Shown here piece after piece: positions 8,073-16,529 of a stretch of 64,000 nucleotides of DNA. Below the pieces are notes generated by a model. That model had not been told where the DNA came from. It saw nothing but the letters and a program-made list of their open reading frames with translations, and made no database searches. The stretch spans positions 24,495-88,494 of the forward strand of contig NQWY01000012.1 in assembly GCA_019425655.1 (NCBI GenBank), read 5' to 3'. The stretch is from Rhizophagus prolifer. Taxonomy: Eukaryota; Glomeromycota; Glomeromycetes; Glomerales; Glomeraceae. The stretch's first letter is position 1; each line of letters begins with the position of its first letter. The translations under genes and the position numbers were made by a program.

Positions 8073-9137
8073 TTGAAAAAACTCTACATTTTATTTCTTG
8101 GTATTTTAGGAATTTTAAGTTCTGCCCAAAATTCTTTACTGTTCAATAAAAATTGGAAAATTGAACAAGTGAATGTCAATGGATCAAACAAAGACATTTC
8201 TAATGATCAATATGCTTATTTTTTAACTTTTCATTCGGATTTTTTATTTAATTACATCAGTACGATATGTTCGGAGAATTTTGGAAAGGTTAATTTCAGC
8301 AGTACTTCGAATGATTTTGTTATTACGGAAGCTAAAACATCTTCTTCGAATTGTCAATCTAATGAATTGAATGACAATTATTCTTTATTCTTTACAAAAA
8401 ATGCTTCGGCAAATAACAAAATCAGTTATAATATAGAAACAGTTTCTTACGGTTATAAGCTTAAACTGACCAATATCTCCGGGGATTATATCTCATACAG
8501 CTTTTATACACCTCCAACAGACCTTACAAATACTGTATGGAATATTTCTTCTCTCAAAATTGCATCAGTTAATTATTATAAGCCGACACACTGGGCAGGA
8601 AATAATACGACAATTTCCTCAAATGGAGATATCATAACTAGTTATTTCAACGCTGGTAGCGGAAGCGTTGGGTTTTATTCTGATAATAGATTTCGCGTAT
8701 TGAACCTGGCTATAACTCTTGCTGACAGTTTTGATCAGGAAATCAATAACTTTGATGGATTATATTTTGGTAATTTTTTCAGCGGAACAGATGGCAGAAT
8801 CAATCCCTATTCTTATGCTATATCCAATGGAAATGAGACATTAGTAATTACAAAGTATAACGGCGACACAGCAACATATACTAAAAAAGCATTAGCAACT
8901 TCCGAAGCTGCAAAATCAAAGATTTCAGTTTATCCGAATCCATCATCTGATGTTATAAAAATTGAAAAATTGAAACCCAATTCATCATTAGAATTGACAG
9001 ACAGTTCAGGAAAATTGATCAGAACAATTTCTAATATTAAATCGGATAAAACTGAGATTAATATCAAAAATTTAGCGTCTGGAATATATTATTTAAAAGT
9101 CGACGGGCAATCTGTACAGAAGATTATCAAAAAATAA
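8073..9137 (+). CDS. secreted protein with T9SS type A sorting domain
   Basis: The 354-residue protein has a Sec signal peptide (MKKLYILFLGILGILSSAQ). Two similar segments follow (about 20-150 and 155-270), each with an LFNKNWKIEQV or NTVWNISSLKI start, resembling duplicated lipocalin-like domains. The C terminus from about residue 285 (KISVYPNPSSDVIKIEKL to YYLKVDGQSVQKIIKK) is a T9SS type A sorting domain, so the protein should be exported through type IX secretion and anchored or released at the surface. The start is TTG, since no ATG lies in frame at the signal peptide. The function of the mature part is unknown. Confidence 0.85.
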   Translation: MKKLYILFLGILGILSSAQNSLLFNKNWKIEQVNVNGSNKDISNDQYAYFLTFHSDFLFNYISTICSENFGKVNFSSTSNDFVITEAKTSSSNCQSNELNDNYSLFFTKNASANNKISYNIETVSYGYKLKLTNISGDYISYSFYTPPTDLTNTVWNISSLKIASVNYYKPTHWAGNNTTISSNGDIITSYFNAGSGSVGFYSDNRFRVLNLAITLADSFDQEINNFDGLYFGNFFSGTDGRINPYSYAISNGNETLVITKYNGDTATYTKKALATSEAAKSKISVYPNPSSDVIKIEKLKPNSSLELTDSSGKLIRTISNIKSDKTEINIKNLASGIYYLKVDGQSVQKIIKK

Positions 9138-9151
9138 TTTTAAAAAAATCA

Positions 9152-9183
9152 AAAAAATCGGCTCAAAATTGAATCGATTTTTT
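9152..9183 (+). terminator. terminator after the T9SS cargo gene
   Basis: AAAAAATCG and CGATTTTTT form a 9-bp stem with an inner TCAA/TTGA pairing, followed by more T. It starts 14 bp after the stop codon. Confidence 0.75.
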
Positions 9184-9224
9184 TTGACCAATATACCCAT
9201 GTGAAACTTTGGTTTTAATTTCAT

Positions 9225-9232
9225 TATCTTTG
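9225..9232 (+). promoter_or_regulatory. -7 box (TATCTTTG) of the DHH phosphoesterase gene
   Basis: An exact TAnnTTTG match lies 25 bp before the ATG at 9258, after the upstream terminator. Confidence 0.5.
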
Positions 9233-9257
9233 AAACTTTATTCTCAAAAAGACATTA

Positions 9258-10262
9258 ATGTTTACAGCCAAAGAAATCTCAGAAATCAATAATCTTCTTA
9301 TCCCGAAAAACAACGTCGTCATCGTAACTCATCAAAATCCTGACGGCGATGCGATCGGCTCTTCTTTGGGACTTAAACATTATCTGAAAACAAAAGGGAT
9401 TGAAGCGATCGTGATCACACCCAACGATTTTCCGAAATTCCTGAAATGGATGCCGGAAGCAAAAAAAATTGTTATCGGGGAATATAAAAGAAAAGTAGCT
9501 GGTGAAGCCATCTATAATGCTGACGTTATTTTTTGTCTGGATTTTAACTCACCCTCCAGAATTGGGATTCTTGGCGATTGGGTTACAAAATCACGTGCTA
9601 AAAAAATACTGATTGACCATCACCAGATGCCGGAACAGTTTGATTACGTTTATTCTGACACCACAGTTCCTGCAACATGCCAAATGGTTTATCATTTTAT
9701 CCAGGCCAATCAAGATGAAAAATTGGTGAATGTTGATATCGCACAGTGTCTTTATACTGGGATAATGACCGATACGGGAGGCTTCAGATTCCGTTCCACA
9801 AGCGCCACAACACACAGAATTGTTGCTGATCTTATAGAAAAGGGTGCTGATCCCGCTATCATCACTTCCAATACTTGGGACACTAATACCATTTCCAGGT
9901 TACATCTTCTTTCTTTGGTTCTTGGCAGAATAGAATTGGTAAAAGATGGAAAAGTCGCTATTCTTTGGCTAAAGCGTTCAGAACTGAAAGAATTTGGTTT
10001 TGATAAAGGCGATACGGAAGGTTTCGTAAACTATGGGCTGAGTCTTGCCGGAACCAAAATGGCCGTTTTTTTTATGGAAGACCTTTATGAAGATTTTATC
10101 AAAATCTCTTTCCGCTCCAAAGACAATGTTGATACGAATCAGTTTGCAAGAAAATATTTCAATGGTGGCGGACACATCAATGCCTCTGGCGGAAAATATT
10201 TCAAAACTATCGAAGATACTATTGAAGATTTCAAAGAAAAAGTTGAAGAAGAGGATTTCTAA
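9258..10262 (+). CDS. nrnA: DHH/DHHA1 phosphoesterase, NrnA type (oligoribonuclease / pAp phosphatase)
   Basis: The 334-residue protein shows the DHH motifs THQNPDGDAIGSSLG, FCLDFNS, LIDHHQMP and TGIMTDTGGFRF, whose Asp/His residues bind two metal ions. The C-terminal DHHA1 domain has GGGHINASGG. This combination and length are those of NrnA, a cytoplasmic enzyme that degrades 2-5 nt RNAs and can dephosphorylate 3'-phosphoadenosine 5'-phosphate. Relatives can also cleave cyclic dinucleotide intermediates (pApA, pGpG), which cannot be excluded. It is a single gene. Confidence 0.88.
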   Translation: MFTAKEISEINNLLIPKNNVVIVTHQNPDGDAIGSSLGLKHYLKTKGIEAIVITPNDFPKFLKWMPEAKKIVIGEYKRKVAGEAIYNADVIFCLDFNSPSRIGILGDWVTKSRAKKILIDHHQMPEQFDYVYSDTTVPATCQMVYHFIQANQDEKLVNVDIAQCLYTGIMTDTGGFRFRSTSATTHRIVADLIEKGADPAIITSNTWDTNTISRLHLLSLVLGRIELVKDGKVAILWLKRSELKEFGFDKGDTEGFVNYGLSLAGTKMAVFFMEDLYEDFIKISFRSKDNVDTNQFARKYFNGGGHINASGGKYFKTIEDTIEDFKEKVEEEDF

Positions 10263-10267
10263 TATTA

Positions 10268-10349
10268 ATCACAAAGTCCTAAAAGAAATCGACTTAAGTC
10301 TGAAAAACGAATTTATTTGAAACAATAATAATCTTTGTAACTTTTGTGG
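10268..10349. repeat. degenerate inverted-repeat intergenic element (CACAAAG family)
   Basis: It begins TCACAAAGTCCTAAAAG and ends CTTTGTAACTTTTGTGG, so the ends are imperfect inverted copies of a CCACAAAAGttACAAAG motif. The same end motif bounds elements at 15207-15292 and 32001-32157. It fills the whole gap between two convergent stop codons and may serve as a termination region. Confidence 0.5.
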
Positions 10350-10353
10350 CAAC

Positions 10354-10719
10354 CTATCTCAACAAAACGAAAAGCAATGCGATAATCGCGGGCAACGCCT
10401 GCACAAAAAATATCTTCTTCGAAGCGGATAATGCGCCGTAAATTCCTGCCGCAATAATACAGCCTAAAAAGAAAATTGCAACATTTTTTGCCCAGATCGA
10501 ATCACAAATAAAGAAACTCCAGATGAGTCCTGCCGAAAGAAATCCGTTGTACAGACCTTGGTTGGCTGCAAGTTTTTTTGTCGGTTTAAACATCTCGTCC
10601 GGTAACGACCCTTTGAATGTTTTTTTACCTAATGTTTCCCATGCGAACATTTCCATATAAAGAATGTAAAGATGCTCCAGAGCAACGATTGCAACAAGGA
10701 TTTTTGATATAATTTCCAT
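10354..10719 (-). CDS. DUF1304 family membrane protein
   Basis: The 121-residue protein starts MEIISKILVAIVALEHLYILYMEMFAWET. It has four hydrophobic helices and the conserved EH and GLYNGFLSAGL segments typical of DUF1304. The function of the family is unknown. I use the ATG at 10717-10719; a longer open frame upstream is an overlap with the preceding hydrolase gene. One base separates it from that hydrolase, so the two are probably translationally coupled. Confidence 0.85.
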   Translation of the reverse strand: MEIISKILVAIVALEHLYILYMEMFAWETLGKKTFKGSLPDEMFKPTKKLAANQGLYNGFLSAGLIWSFFICDSIWAKNVAIFFLGCIIAAGIYGALSASKKIFFVQALPAIIALLFVLLR

Positions 10720-10720
10720 T

Positions 10721-11506
10721 TTAAAAAACAAGATTTTTGGGTAAATGATGCAGTAATTCCGTATTGATAACAGAAGCACAAATCTCTGGCTTTTCCCAAT
10801 GTCCATTGTGTCCGCAATCCAGAACGTAAGATTTGATATTGGTTCTTTCAGGGAGATTCTTAATGGTTTTTTCCGAATTGACCGCAGAATCATGCTTGCC
10901 TGACAAAACCAGAATTTTCCCTTCAAATTGTTCTAAAACCGAGGTTCTGTCGGCACGTTCTATCATGCCTTTCTGTGATGCCAAAACACCGTCAACAGAT
11001 GATGTGTAAGCAATTTCTTTTGCCAGTTTGATTTTAGATTCCAAAACATCGTACTCATTGGGATTGAAAAGATTGGGAACGCCGGCATTGACAAAAGCCC
11101 GAAGATTTTCTTTGATGATTCTCAAACCCTTCCTACGGGTTTCTTTTTTGGTCTCGTCATCGGCAAAATAAGTAGAAAAAAACAAAGTAAATGATTTCAG
11201 TAATTCCGGATATTTTTCTGCAAAAGCTAAAGAAATATAACCGCCCATCGAATGTCCAAGCAAATGGAATTCTGTCAAACCTAACTTATCCGTTACTTTT
11301 TTGACTTCGTCAGCCATTATCTCAGAAGTTTGGACCTCTGCAACAACTTCTGACTTTCCAAATCCCGGCAAATCAATTTTTACCAGCCTGAATCTGTCAG
11401 ACAAAAACGGAATCATGCTGTCCCAAATCGACAGATTCTCCATAAATCCATGAAGAAGAACAAGATTTTCATTACCGTCACCTTCTATTTCGTAGTTGAG
11501 CATCAT
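10721..11506 (-). CDS. alpha/beta-fold hydrolase
   Basis: The 261-residue protein has LLHGFMEN (oxyanion HG), the nucleophile elbow GHSMGG, an acid in LSGKHDSAV and the catalytic His in DCGHNGHWEKPE. It has no signal peptide, so it is cytoplasmic. The family includes esterases, C-C hydrolases and MenH/BioH-like enzymes; the substrate cannot be read from sequence. The start overlaps the upstream stop region (ATG TAA ATG ATG), so the second ATG is equally possible. It belongs to a three-gene run with the lipoprotein upstream and DUF1304 downstream. Confidence 0.88.
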   Translation of the reverse strand: MMLNYEIEGDGNENLVLLHGFMENLSIWDSMIPFLSDRFRLVKIDLPGFGKSEVVAEVQTSEIMADEVKKVTDKLGLTEFHLLGHSMGGYISLAFAEKYPELLKSFTLFFSTYFADDETKKETRRKGLRIIKENLRAFVNAGVPNLFNPNEYDVLESKIKLAKEIAYTSSVDGVLASQKGMIERADRTSVLEQFEGKILVLSGKHDSAVNSEKTIKNLPERTNIKSYVLDCGHNGHWEKPEICASVINTELLHHLPKNLVF

Positions 11507-12004
11507 TTACATTTTAATAATTATTTTGTCAGCAAACCCAGCATTATTGACGGATTCATAAAGCTTAAACGTTTTCCCGCCGTCTTTTGTTGAGAAATTT
11601 TTCTTGCCTTTTCTTATATCCAATTTCCCCTCATCATAGTCTGAAATACTTTGCGTAATGGTTCCGTCGAATTTAAGATTTTTTGGTGAAGTCATTCTTG
11701 CAGTTCCTTCAATTTTCAGAAAATCGCGGCCTCTTTTATTTTCACCTGATATTTTATATTCGTCCTGGCCTGTTTTTGTAAAACTTATTTTACCATTGCC
11801 GGAAATCATATCGTGTGTCAGAATATGCGTGCCTTCCAGATTTTTGTAACCGCGACTGATTCTAATACTGTCATTGATTTTCGTTCTCACCACATTGATT
11901 GAATCGATGATTTTCGCGCTGTCAACTTTCCGATCTGTAATTTCTTCGGATTTTTTACAGGAAATGACAGACAGTAGAACAATAACAGGAATCAGTTTTC
12001 TCAT
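11507..12004 (-). CDS. hypothetical lipoprotein
   Basis: The 165-residue protein starts with a signal peptide and lipobox MRKLIPVIVLLSVISCKKSEE (lipidated Cys16). The mature part is mixed alpha/beta with TSPKNLKFDGTITQSISDYDEGKLDIRKGKKNF, suggesting a small beta-rich domain. I do not recognise a family. It ends right at the hydrolase start codon, so it is likely the first gene of that operon. Residues KK after the Cys are common for outer-membrane or surface lipoproteins in this phylum. Confidence 0.75.
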   Translation of the reverse strand: MRKLIPVIVLLSVISCKKSEEITDRKVDSAKIIDSINVVRTKINDSIRISRGYKNLEGTHILTHDMISGNGKISFTKTGQDEYKISGENKRGRDFLKIEGTARMTSPKNLKFDGTITQSISDYDEGKLDIRKGKKNFSTKDGGKTFKLYESVNNAGFADKIIIKM

Positions 12005-12045
12005 AGTTTTTATTTTCCTTACGAAAATATATAAATTAAATCAAA

Positions 12046-12075
12046 AACCTTTCTAAAAATTGATTCAGAAAGGTT
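12046..12075 (-). terminator. terminator after exbD
   Basis: AACCTTTCT and AGAAAGGTT form a 9-bp stem. On the minus strand the sequence continues TTTTGATTT. It lies between the exbD stop and the lipoprotein start. Confidence 0.6.
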
Positions 12076-12079
12076 ATAA

Positions 12080-12138
12080 GTCACTCCTACGGACTTTGAT
12101 TTGAATTTCTGTAAACAAACATTTCGCTCCTACGGAGC
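12080..12138. repeat. short intergenic repeat with two TCCTACGGA copies
   Basis: Two short dyads with the same core occur 45 bp apart: GTCACTCCTACGGACT and CGCTCCTACGGAGC (the latter GCTCC-TAC-GGAGC). The same TCCTACGGA core forms the arms of the strong inverted repeat at 32061-32117. It is probably part of a dispersed intergenic repeat family. Confidence 0.45.
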
Positions 12139-12146
12139 TTGCCCGG

Positions 12147-12665
12147 TTACTGCACTTTCTTTTCGTACAGTTCTTTTTCTTTATCATTCATTTCAGCAAT
12201 GCCGTACTTTTCAGATTTTGTAATGGTCATTTCGTCCAACATATCCACCATTGTTTTGTACTGCGAATCGTCAGCGGGTTTTATAATAATCGTAAAGTTT
12301 TCTTTTTTAGGAGCGTTCGCTTTTGCTGCTTCGATGGTTTTCGCCACCTGAGCTTTATCAAATGAAACTTCTGTAAGACTATTGTCATTCAAATCATTTT
12401 TCTCTGCCTGATAGTAGAAAACCCTTCCATCTCTACCAAGAATAAATGTTATTGAATTTCTAATATCAACGTGTGTTTCTATATCCGTTGGATTTTTCGG
12501 AGGGTTGGAAAAATTAATGGCGTTTGGTTTTGAGAAATTGGTTGTGAACATAAAAAATGTAATCAATAAAAATCCCAAATCTACCATTGGCGTCATATCC
12601 ACACGAATTGGTTTCTTGTTCTGAGTTTTTCCGTTAGATTGCTCTTTAATTTGTACTTCTGCCAT
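12147..12665 (-). CDS. exbD: ExbD/TolR family proton-channel subunit
   Basis: The 172-residue protein has a cytoplasmic N terminus, one transmembrane helix carrying the functional Asp (MTPMVDLGFLLITFFMFTTNF), and a periplasmic domain with IIIKPADDSQYKTMVDMLDEMTI. ExbD/TolR works with ExbB/TolQ to turn proton motive force into work on TonB or TolA. No exbB, tolQ or tonB is adjacent: the neighbours are a lipoprotein and an acetyltransferase. In Bacteroidota several exbD copies usually sit together, so a lone copy is noteworthy. A possible promoter box is at 12772-12779. Confidence 0.88.
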   Translation of the reverse strand: MAEVQIKEQSNGKTQNKKPIRVDMTPMVDLGFLLITFFMFTTNFSKPNAINFSNPPKNPTDIETHVDIRNSITFILGRDGRVFYYQAEKNDLNDNSLTEVSFDKAQVAKTIEAAKANAPKKENFTIIIKPADDSQYKTMVDMLDEMTITKSEKYGIAEMNDKEKELYEKKVQ

Positions 12666-12771
12666 AGCTTTAATTTTTAGTAGTTAGTAATAAAAAATAA
12701 AAATCCGTAACGATTTATCATCATTATGGATTTCCAAATACAAATTATGTACCTAATTTTTAATTTTAATA

Positions 12772-12779
12772 CAAAAATA
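12772..12779 (-). promoter_or_regulatory. candidate -7 box (TATTTTTG) for exbD
   Basis: This minus-strand exact TAnnTTTG match lies in the gap upstream of exbD and would give a leader of about 100 nt. Confidence 0.35.
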
Positions 12780-12791
12780 CTATTTATCGAA

Positions 12792-13226
12792 TTACAAATT
12801 CTGCCAATTCTCAGAAGTCATCTGGAATTTGATTTCTTTTCCGTGTGTTCCGATTTCCTCCCAACCTGAAAACCGATAAAATTGTGCGGCTCTTGTACCA
12901 GGTGCTGTTCCAAGCCATACAGGATTTTTGGTTTGTTTAAAATACCAATTCAGCATCTGGTTATGCAATTGTTTTCCAATACCCTGATCTTCAAATTCTG
13001 GTTTTACAAATAATGCCCAAACGTTATTTTCAACCAAATCTACGATGGCAAATCCGACAATTTCATTTTCAATTTCACAAACCCAGCCTTTTCCGTTGTC
13101 TGTTAAATAGATTTCATAATCTTTATCTTTGACAACATCCTGACTTGATAATTGATTTTCCTTCACAGAATTGCGGACAATCTGCATTTGTGAAATATCG
13201 CTGATATTAGCTTCTCTGAAAACCAC
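12792..13226 (-). CDS. GNAT family N-acetyltransferase
   Basis: The 144-residue protein has the GNAT fold: FREANISDISQMQIVRNSV at the start, IVGFAIVDLVENNVWALFVKPEFEDQGIGKQL (beta4 and the Q/RxxGxG acetyl-CoA loop, here DQGIGK) and a C-terminal WLGTAPGTRAAQFYRFSGWEEIG. It acetylates an amine on an unknown small molecule or protein in the cytoplasm. The start codon is GTG, 2 bp after the dsbD stop, so it is probably co-transcribed with dsbD. Confidence 0.88.
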   Translation of the reverse strand: MVFREANISDISQMQIVRNSVKENQLSSQDVVKDKDYEIYLTDNGKGWVCEIENEIVGFAIVDLVENNVWALFVKPEFEDQGIGKQLHNQMLNWYFKQTKNPVWLGTAPGTRAAQFYRFSGWEEIGTHGKEIKFQMTSENWQNL

Positions 13227-13228
13227 AA

Positions 13229-15235
13229 TTATTTATTCTTAAAATAATCAATTCCACATTTCAGGAATTTTTTGAAATCCTCTTTTGGCATATATCCTGA
13301 AACCGGAGAATTAATCACCTTTTGGTCTGGTGTTACCAATACATAATGCGGTTGAGAATTATTATTGAAATTAACTTGTTGAAACAAACTCCATTTATCG
13401 CCAATCGTCTTTACTTTCTTCATTTGACCTTCGCCCATATCGATTTTGATTTGCTCATTTTCCGGCAATTCTTCTTTATCATCCACATAAACAGAAGCCA
13501 GAATCACATCATTTTGGATCATTGGTAAAATATCTTCCTGGCTCCAAACAAACTCTTCCATTTTACGGCAGTTTTCGCAACCATAACCTGTGAAATCTAT
13601 TAAAACGGGTTTGTTCTCTTTTTTCGCCACTTCTATGGCTTCGAAGTAATTGTGATAAGGCTTCAAACCAAGAATTCCATCTTCTTCTTTATGAAAATAA
13701 CTAACATTCAACGGCGGTAAAATCCCACTTAGCAATTGTAATTTTGGTTTTTCCGAAGGAATCAATCCCTGAATCAAATATGCGATGAATACAACCCCGA
13801 AAACCCCAAGAATTCTTCTTCCTAAACTGATTTTCGGATTCTTATCATCGTGCGGAAATCTGATTTTCGCGAATAAATAAACAACTAATCCAATCGCAAT
13901 GATAATCCAAAGCACGATGAACAATTCTCTTTTCAGCAAGAAAGTTTTGGAAACCAAATCTGCTTTGGATAAGAATTTCAACGCCAAAGCCAATTCGACA
14001 AATCCAAGAACAACTTTCACCGTGTTCATCCAACCGCCTGATTTTGGTAAACTTTGAAGTGCTTGCGGGAACAGTGCCAACAATCCGAAAACCAATGCCC
14101 AAGCCAATCCGAAACCAGCTAAAGCAAATGTCAACAATGTTGGAACATTGGTCGCTCCAGCTACAACACCACCTAATAAGCTCCCTAAAATCGGGCCTGT
14201 ACAAGAGAATGAAACGATCACTAAAGTCAATGCCATAAAGAAAATCCCAATGATTCCGCCCGCTTCTTCAGCTTTGGAAGATTTATTGGCAATCCAGCTT
14301 GGCAAAACAATTTCATAATAGCCGAAAAAGCTAAGAGCAAAAAATAAAAATATAGCGAAGAAGAATAAATTCAGCCAGATATTGGTCGAAATTTGATTGA
14401 AAATATTCCCAGAAATTCCATCAATAATATGCGTAAATAAAGGCATCACTGTGAAAAATGAAACCGTCAACGGAATCATTGGGAAAACACACGGCGTAAG
14501 CAATGCAATCAGTCCGCCTAAAAATCCTAATCCGAGAACGAGCCAATTATCGTTAGCCGGTTTTTGCTGAGCAGTTCCACAATTGGTCAAAGGGTTTTTG
14601 AAATCCAAAGAATTGACCTTCAAACCGTCTTGTTTTGCAACAGTAGGCGTTGCAACATTTGTCGGTTTCAGAACTGTTCCGACTTTTCCGGACGGAGCAA
14701 CCTCATAAACAGTGTCTTTTGTTTTACCAACATTTTCGTCAGAAGCAACGGTTGTTTTACTGCCTTCAATTTGTTTTTCAAATTCTAATGTATTTGGCGC
14801 CAAACAAACACGGTCATTACAAGTCTGATACATTATTTCAGCGGTAATTGTCGCCGGTTTTGCGGCATCTTTTGGTTTGAATTTTTGCTTGAAAACGACT
14901 TTGTTTGAATAATAAACAATCTGAGCACCAAAAGCTTCCGAAAATTCATCATGTTTTTTTCCTATTTCCTGAACTTTACCAATCAGTTGGATTCCTTGTT
15001 TTGAAGTGATTTTAAATTCCGTTGGGATTCCGGAATCAGGTGGCAAATCCTGAGAATAAACGTGCCAGTTATCTTCAATTGTTCCTGTCAAAACAGCTTC
15101 ATATTCGTCTTTCCCAACAGCATTAATATCGAACTTGAACTTAACCGGATTTTTTATCTGTGCATTGAATAGGGTTATTATTAATAGAAAAAGTGTGGAT
15201 AACACCTCACCACAAAGGTCACAAAGTTTTTTCAC
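13229..15235 (-). CDS. dsbD: thiol:disulfide interchange protein DsbD (CcdA-type fusion)
   Basis: The 668-residue inner-membrane protein has three modules. Residues 27-150 are a periplasmic DsbD-alpha-like domain with YQTCNDRVC (Cys139, Cys144). About 230-500 is the eight-helix transmembrane domain with redox cysteines in LLTPCVFP (Cys249) and SFSCTGP (Cys345). About 520-668 is a thioredoxin-like domain with FTGYGCENCRKME (Cys553, Cys556). It moves electrons from cytoplasmic thioredoxin to periplasmic thiols. The start is a GTG (15233-15235), and the first ten residues (MKKLCDLCGE) are encoded by an intergenic repeat. A GTG 30 bp downstream is an alternative start. Confidence 0.92.
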   Translation of the reverse strand: MKKLCDLCGEVLSTLFLLIITLFNAQIKNPVKFKFDINAVGKDEYEAVLTGTIEDNWHVYSQDLPPDSGIPTEFKITSKQGIQLIGKVQEIGKKHDEFSEAFGAQIVYYSNKVVFKQKFKPKDAAKPATITAEIMYQTCNDRVCLAPNTLEFEKQIEGSKTTVASDENVGKTKDTVYEVAPSGKVGTVLKPTNVATPTVAKQDGLKVNSLDFKNPLTNCGTAQQKPANDNWLVLGLGFLGGLIALLTPCVFPMIPLTVSFFTVMPLFTHIIDGISGNIFNQISTNIWLNLFFFAIFLFFALSFFGYYEIVLPSWIANKSSKAEEAGGIIGIFFMALTLVIVSFSCTGPILGSLLGGVVAGATNVPTLLTFALAGFGLAWALVFGLLALFPQALQSLPKSGGWMNTVKVVLGFVELALALKFLSKADLVSKTFLLKRELFIVLWIIIAIGLVVYLFAKIRFPHDDKNPKISLGRRILGVFGVVFIAYLIQGLIPSEKPKLQLLSGILPPLNVSYFHKEEDGILGLKPYHNYFEAIEVAKKENKPVLIDFTGYGCENCRKMEEFVWSQEDILPMIQNDVILASVYVDDKEELPENEQIKIDMGEGQMKKVKTIGDKWSLFQQVNFNNNSQPHYVLVTPDQKVINSPVSGYMPKEDFKKFLKCGIDYFKNK

Positions 15236-15292
15236 AAGAAACTCAATTTGTGAACTTTGTGAAATCTTCGCAGTCTTTGCGGTTAAATTTCA
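15207..15292. repeat. inverted-repeat element (CACAAAG family) overlapping the dsbD start
   Basis: It begins TCACCACAAAGGTCACAAAG and ends CTTTGCGGTTAA, so the ends are inverted copies (ACCACAAAG vs ACCGCAAAG on the other strand), with further TTTGTGAACTTTGTGAAA copies inside. The left end matches the left end of the 32001-32157 element. It overlaps the first codons of dsbD and the last bases of tilS. Confidence 0.55.
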
Positions 15293-16476
15293 AGTTCAAG
15301 ATAATCGGATTTTTGAGATGAAAATCTTCTGTCCTGACGAAAAGGCAAAACACCTAAAACTTGGTCATTCGTATCACAAAGAAGCCAGATTTTTTGCTTC
15401 GCTAAAATAGACAATTTTTCATCCTTAAAAAACTTCGAAATTTTCTTTTTGCCAATCATTCCGATAGGAAAAAACAAATCGCCTTCATGTTTTCTTCGTA
15501 ATTTCAAAGGCTTTTTAACTGTCTTATTATCAATTTTCCAAAAACAATGACCAAATTCCTGGATTTCATTTTTAATATTTTCAGGAATAATGATTTTGTT
15601 ATCAAAAAAATCAACTCATTCCTATTAACTACCAATTGAAATTCAGAATTGAAAAAAGAACTTCCGGTTTGAGATGTCAGAAACTTTTGCATTTCGTTTT
15701 CGTCATTAAAACCGAATCTTTTTAAAATCTCGTATCGAATCAACTCAGATTCTGCTGAGAATTTTTGTTTATCAATAATTATTTGATCTTCATCAAAATT
15801 TATCTTTAATTTTTCAATTTTTTCATCAACTTCTTGAAAAATTGGTCAGAAAATCCGGATTGACTTTCTCCAATTCAGTAACGATATTGTGACGGATTTT
15901 ATTTCTCAGATAATCCGTTTTTTGATTGGACTTATCTTCACGGTATTTGATTTGATTCTCTACTGCAAAATCATAAATTTCATCCTTAGAAAAATCAAGA
16001 AGAGGACGAATGATTCCGTTTTCATTTTGCGGAATTCCGCTCAGACCACGGATTCCCGATGCTTTGGAAAGGTTGATGATAAAAGTTTCCAAATGGTCAT
16101 TCAGATGATGCGCTGTAACTAAAAATTCCAGATTTTCTTTTTTCTGAATTTCTCTAAAAAACCGATATCGCAGTTTTCTCGCCCAATTTTGGATCGAGTT
16201 TTCCGGCTGAATATCCTTTTGAGAAATTTCATATAAATGAAAAGGAATTTTATGTTTTTCACAAAAATCGGAAACCAACTGTTGATCCAGGTTAGAATCC
16301 TCATTACGGAGATGATAGTTGATATGTGCAACATGAAAATCAAAACCCGAAACCTGAAATAAATCAGCCAAAACCATAGAGTCCACTCCTCCACTTACCG
16401 CTAAAAGGTATGTTTTTTGTTGCGAGTTTGGAAGTAATCGCTCAATAGCGTTTTGAAATTTTAAGAGACTTAACAC
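15283..16476 (-). pseudogene. tilS: tRNA(Ile)-lysidine synthase with two frameshifts
   Basis: The N-terminal part (16476-15826) has the ATP PP-loop SGGVDS, the AHINYHLRNEDS segment and TAHHLNDHLETF, all typical of TilS, which changes the C34 of tRNA-Ile(CAU) to lysidine in the cytoplasm. That frame hits TGA TGA just after NPDFLTNF. The protein continues in a second frame (about 15850-15603, EVDEKIEKLKINF to FFNSEFQLVVNRNEL). It then returns to the first frame (about 15610-15283) for the C-terminal domain with LRRKHEGDLFFPIGMIGKKK. The first shift lies near a T5 run and the second in a T7 run, where one more T restores the frame. The start is GTG. TilS is normally essential, so error in the sequence, recoding or true decay are all possible. 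Confidence 0.85.
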
Positions 16477-16529
16477 AAATTTATAACGAAATATTAAGTT
16501 ATAACCACAAATATACAGTTATTAATTCT

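Noticed and set aside
16476-16483. TAAATTTG box as the tilS promoter
   Set aside because: It overlaps the tilS GTG start itself, so transcription from it would begin inside the gene; probably a chance match or a sign that the start or promoter is elsewhere.
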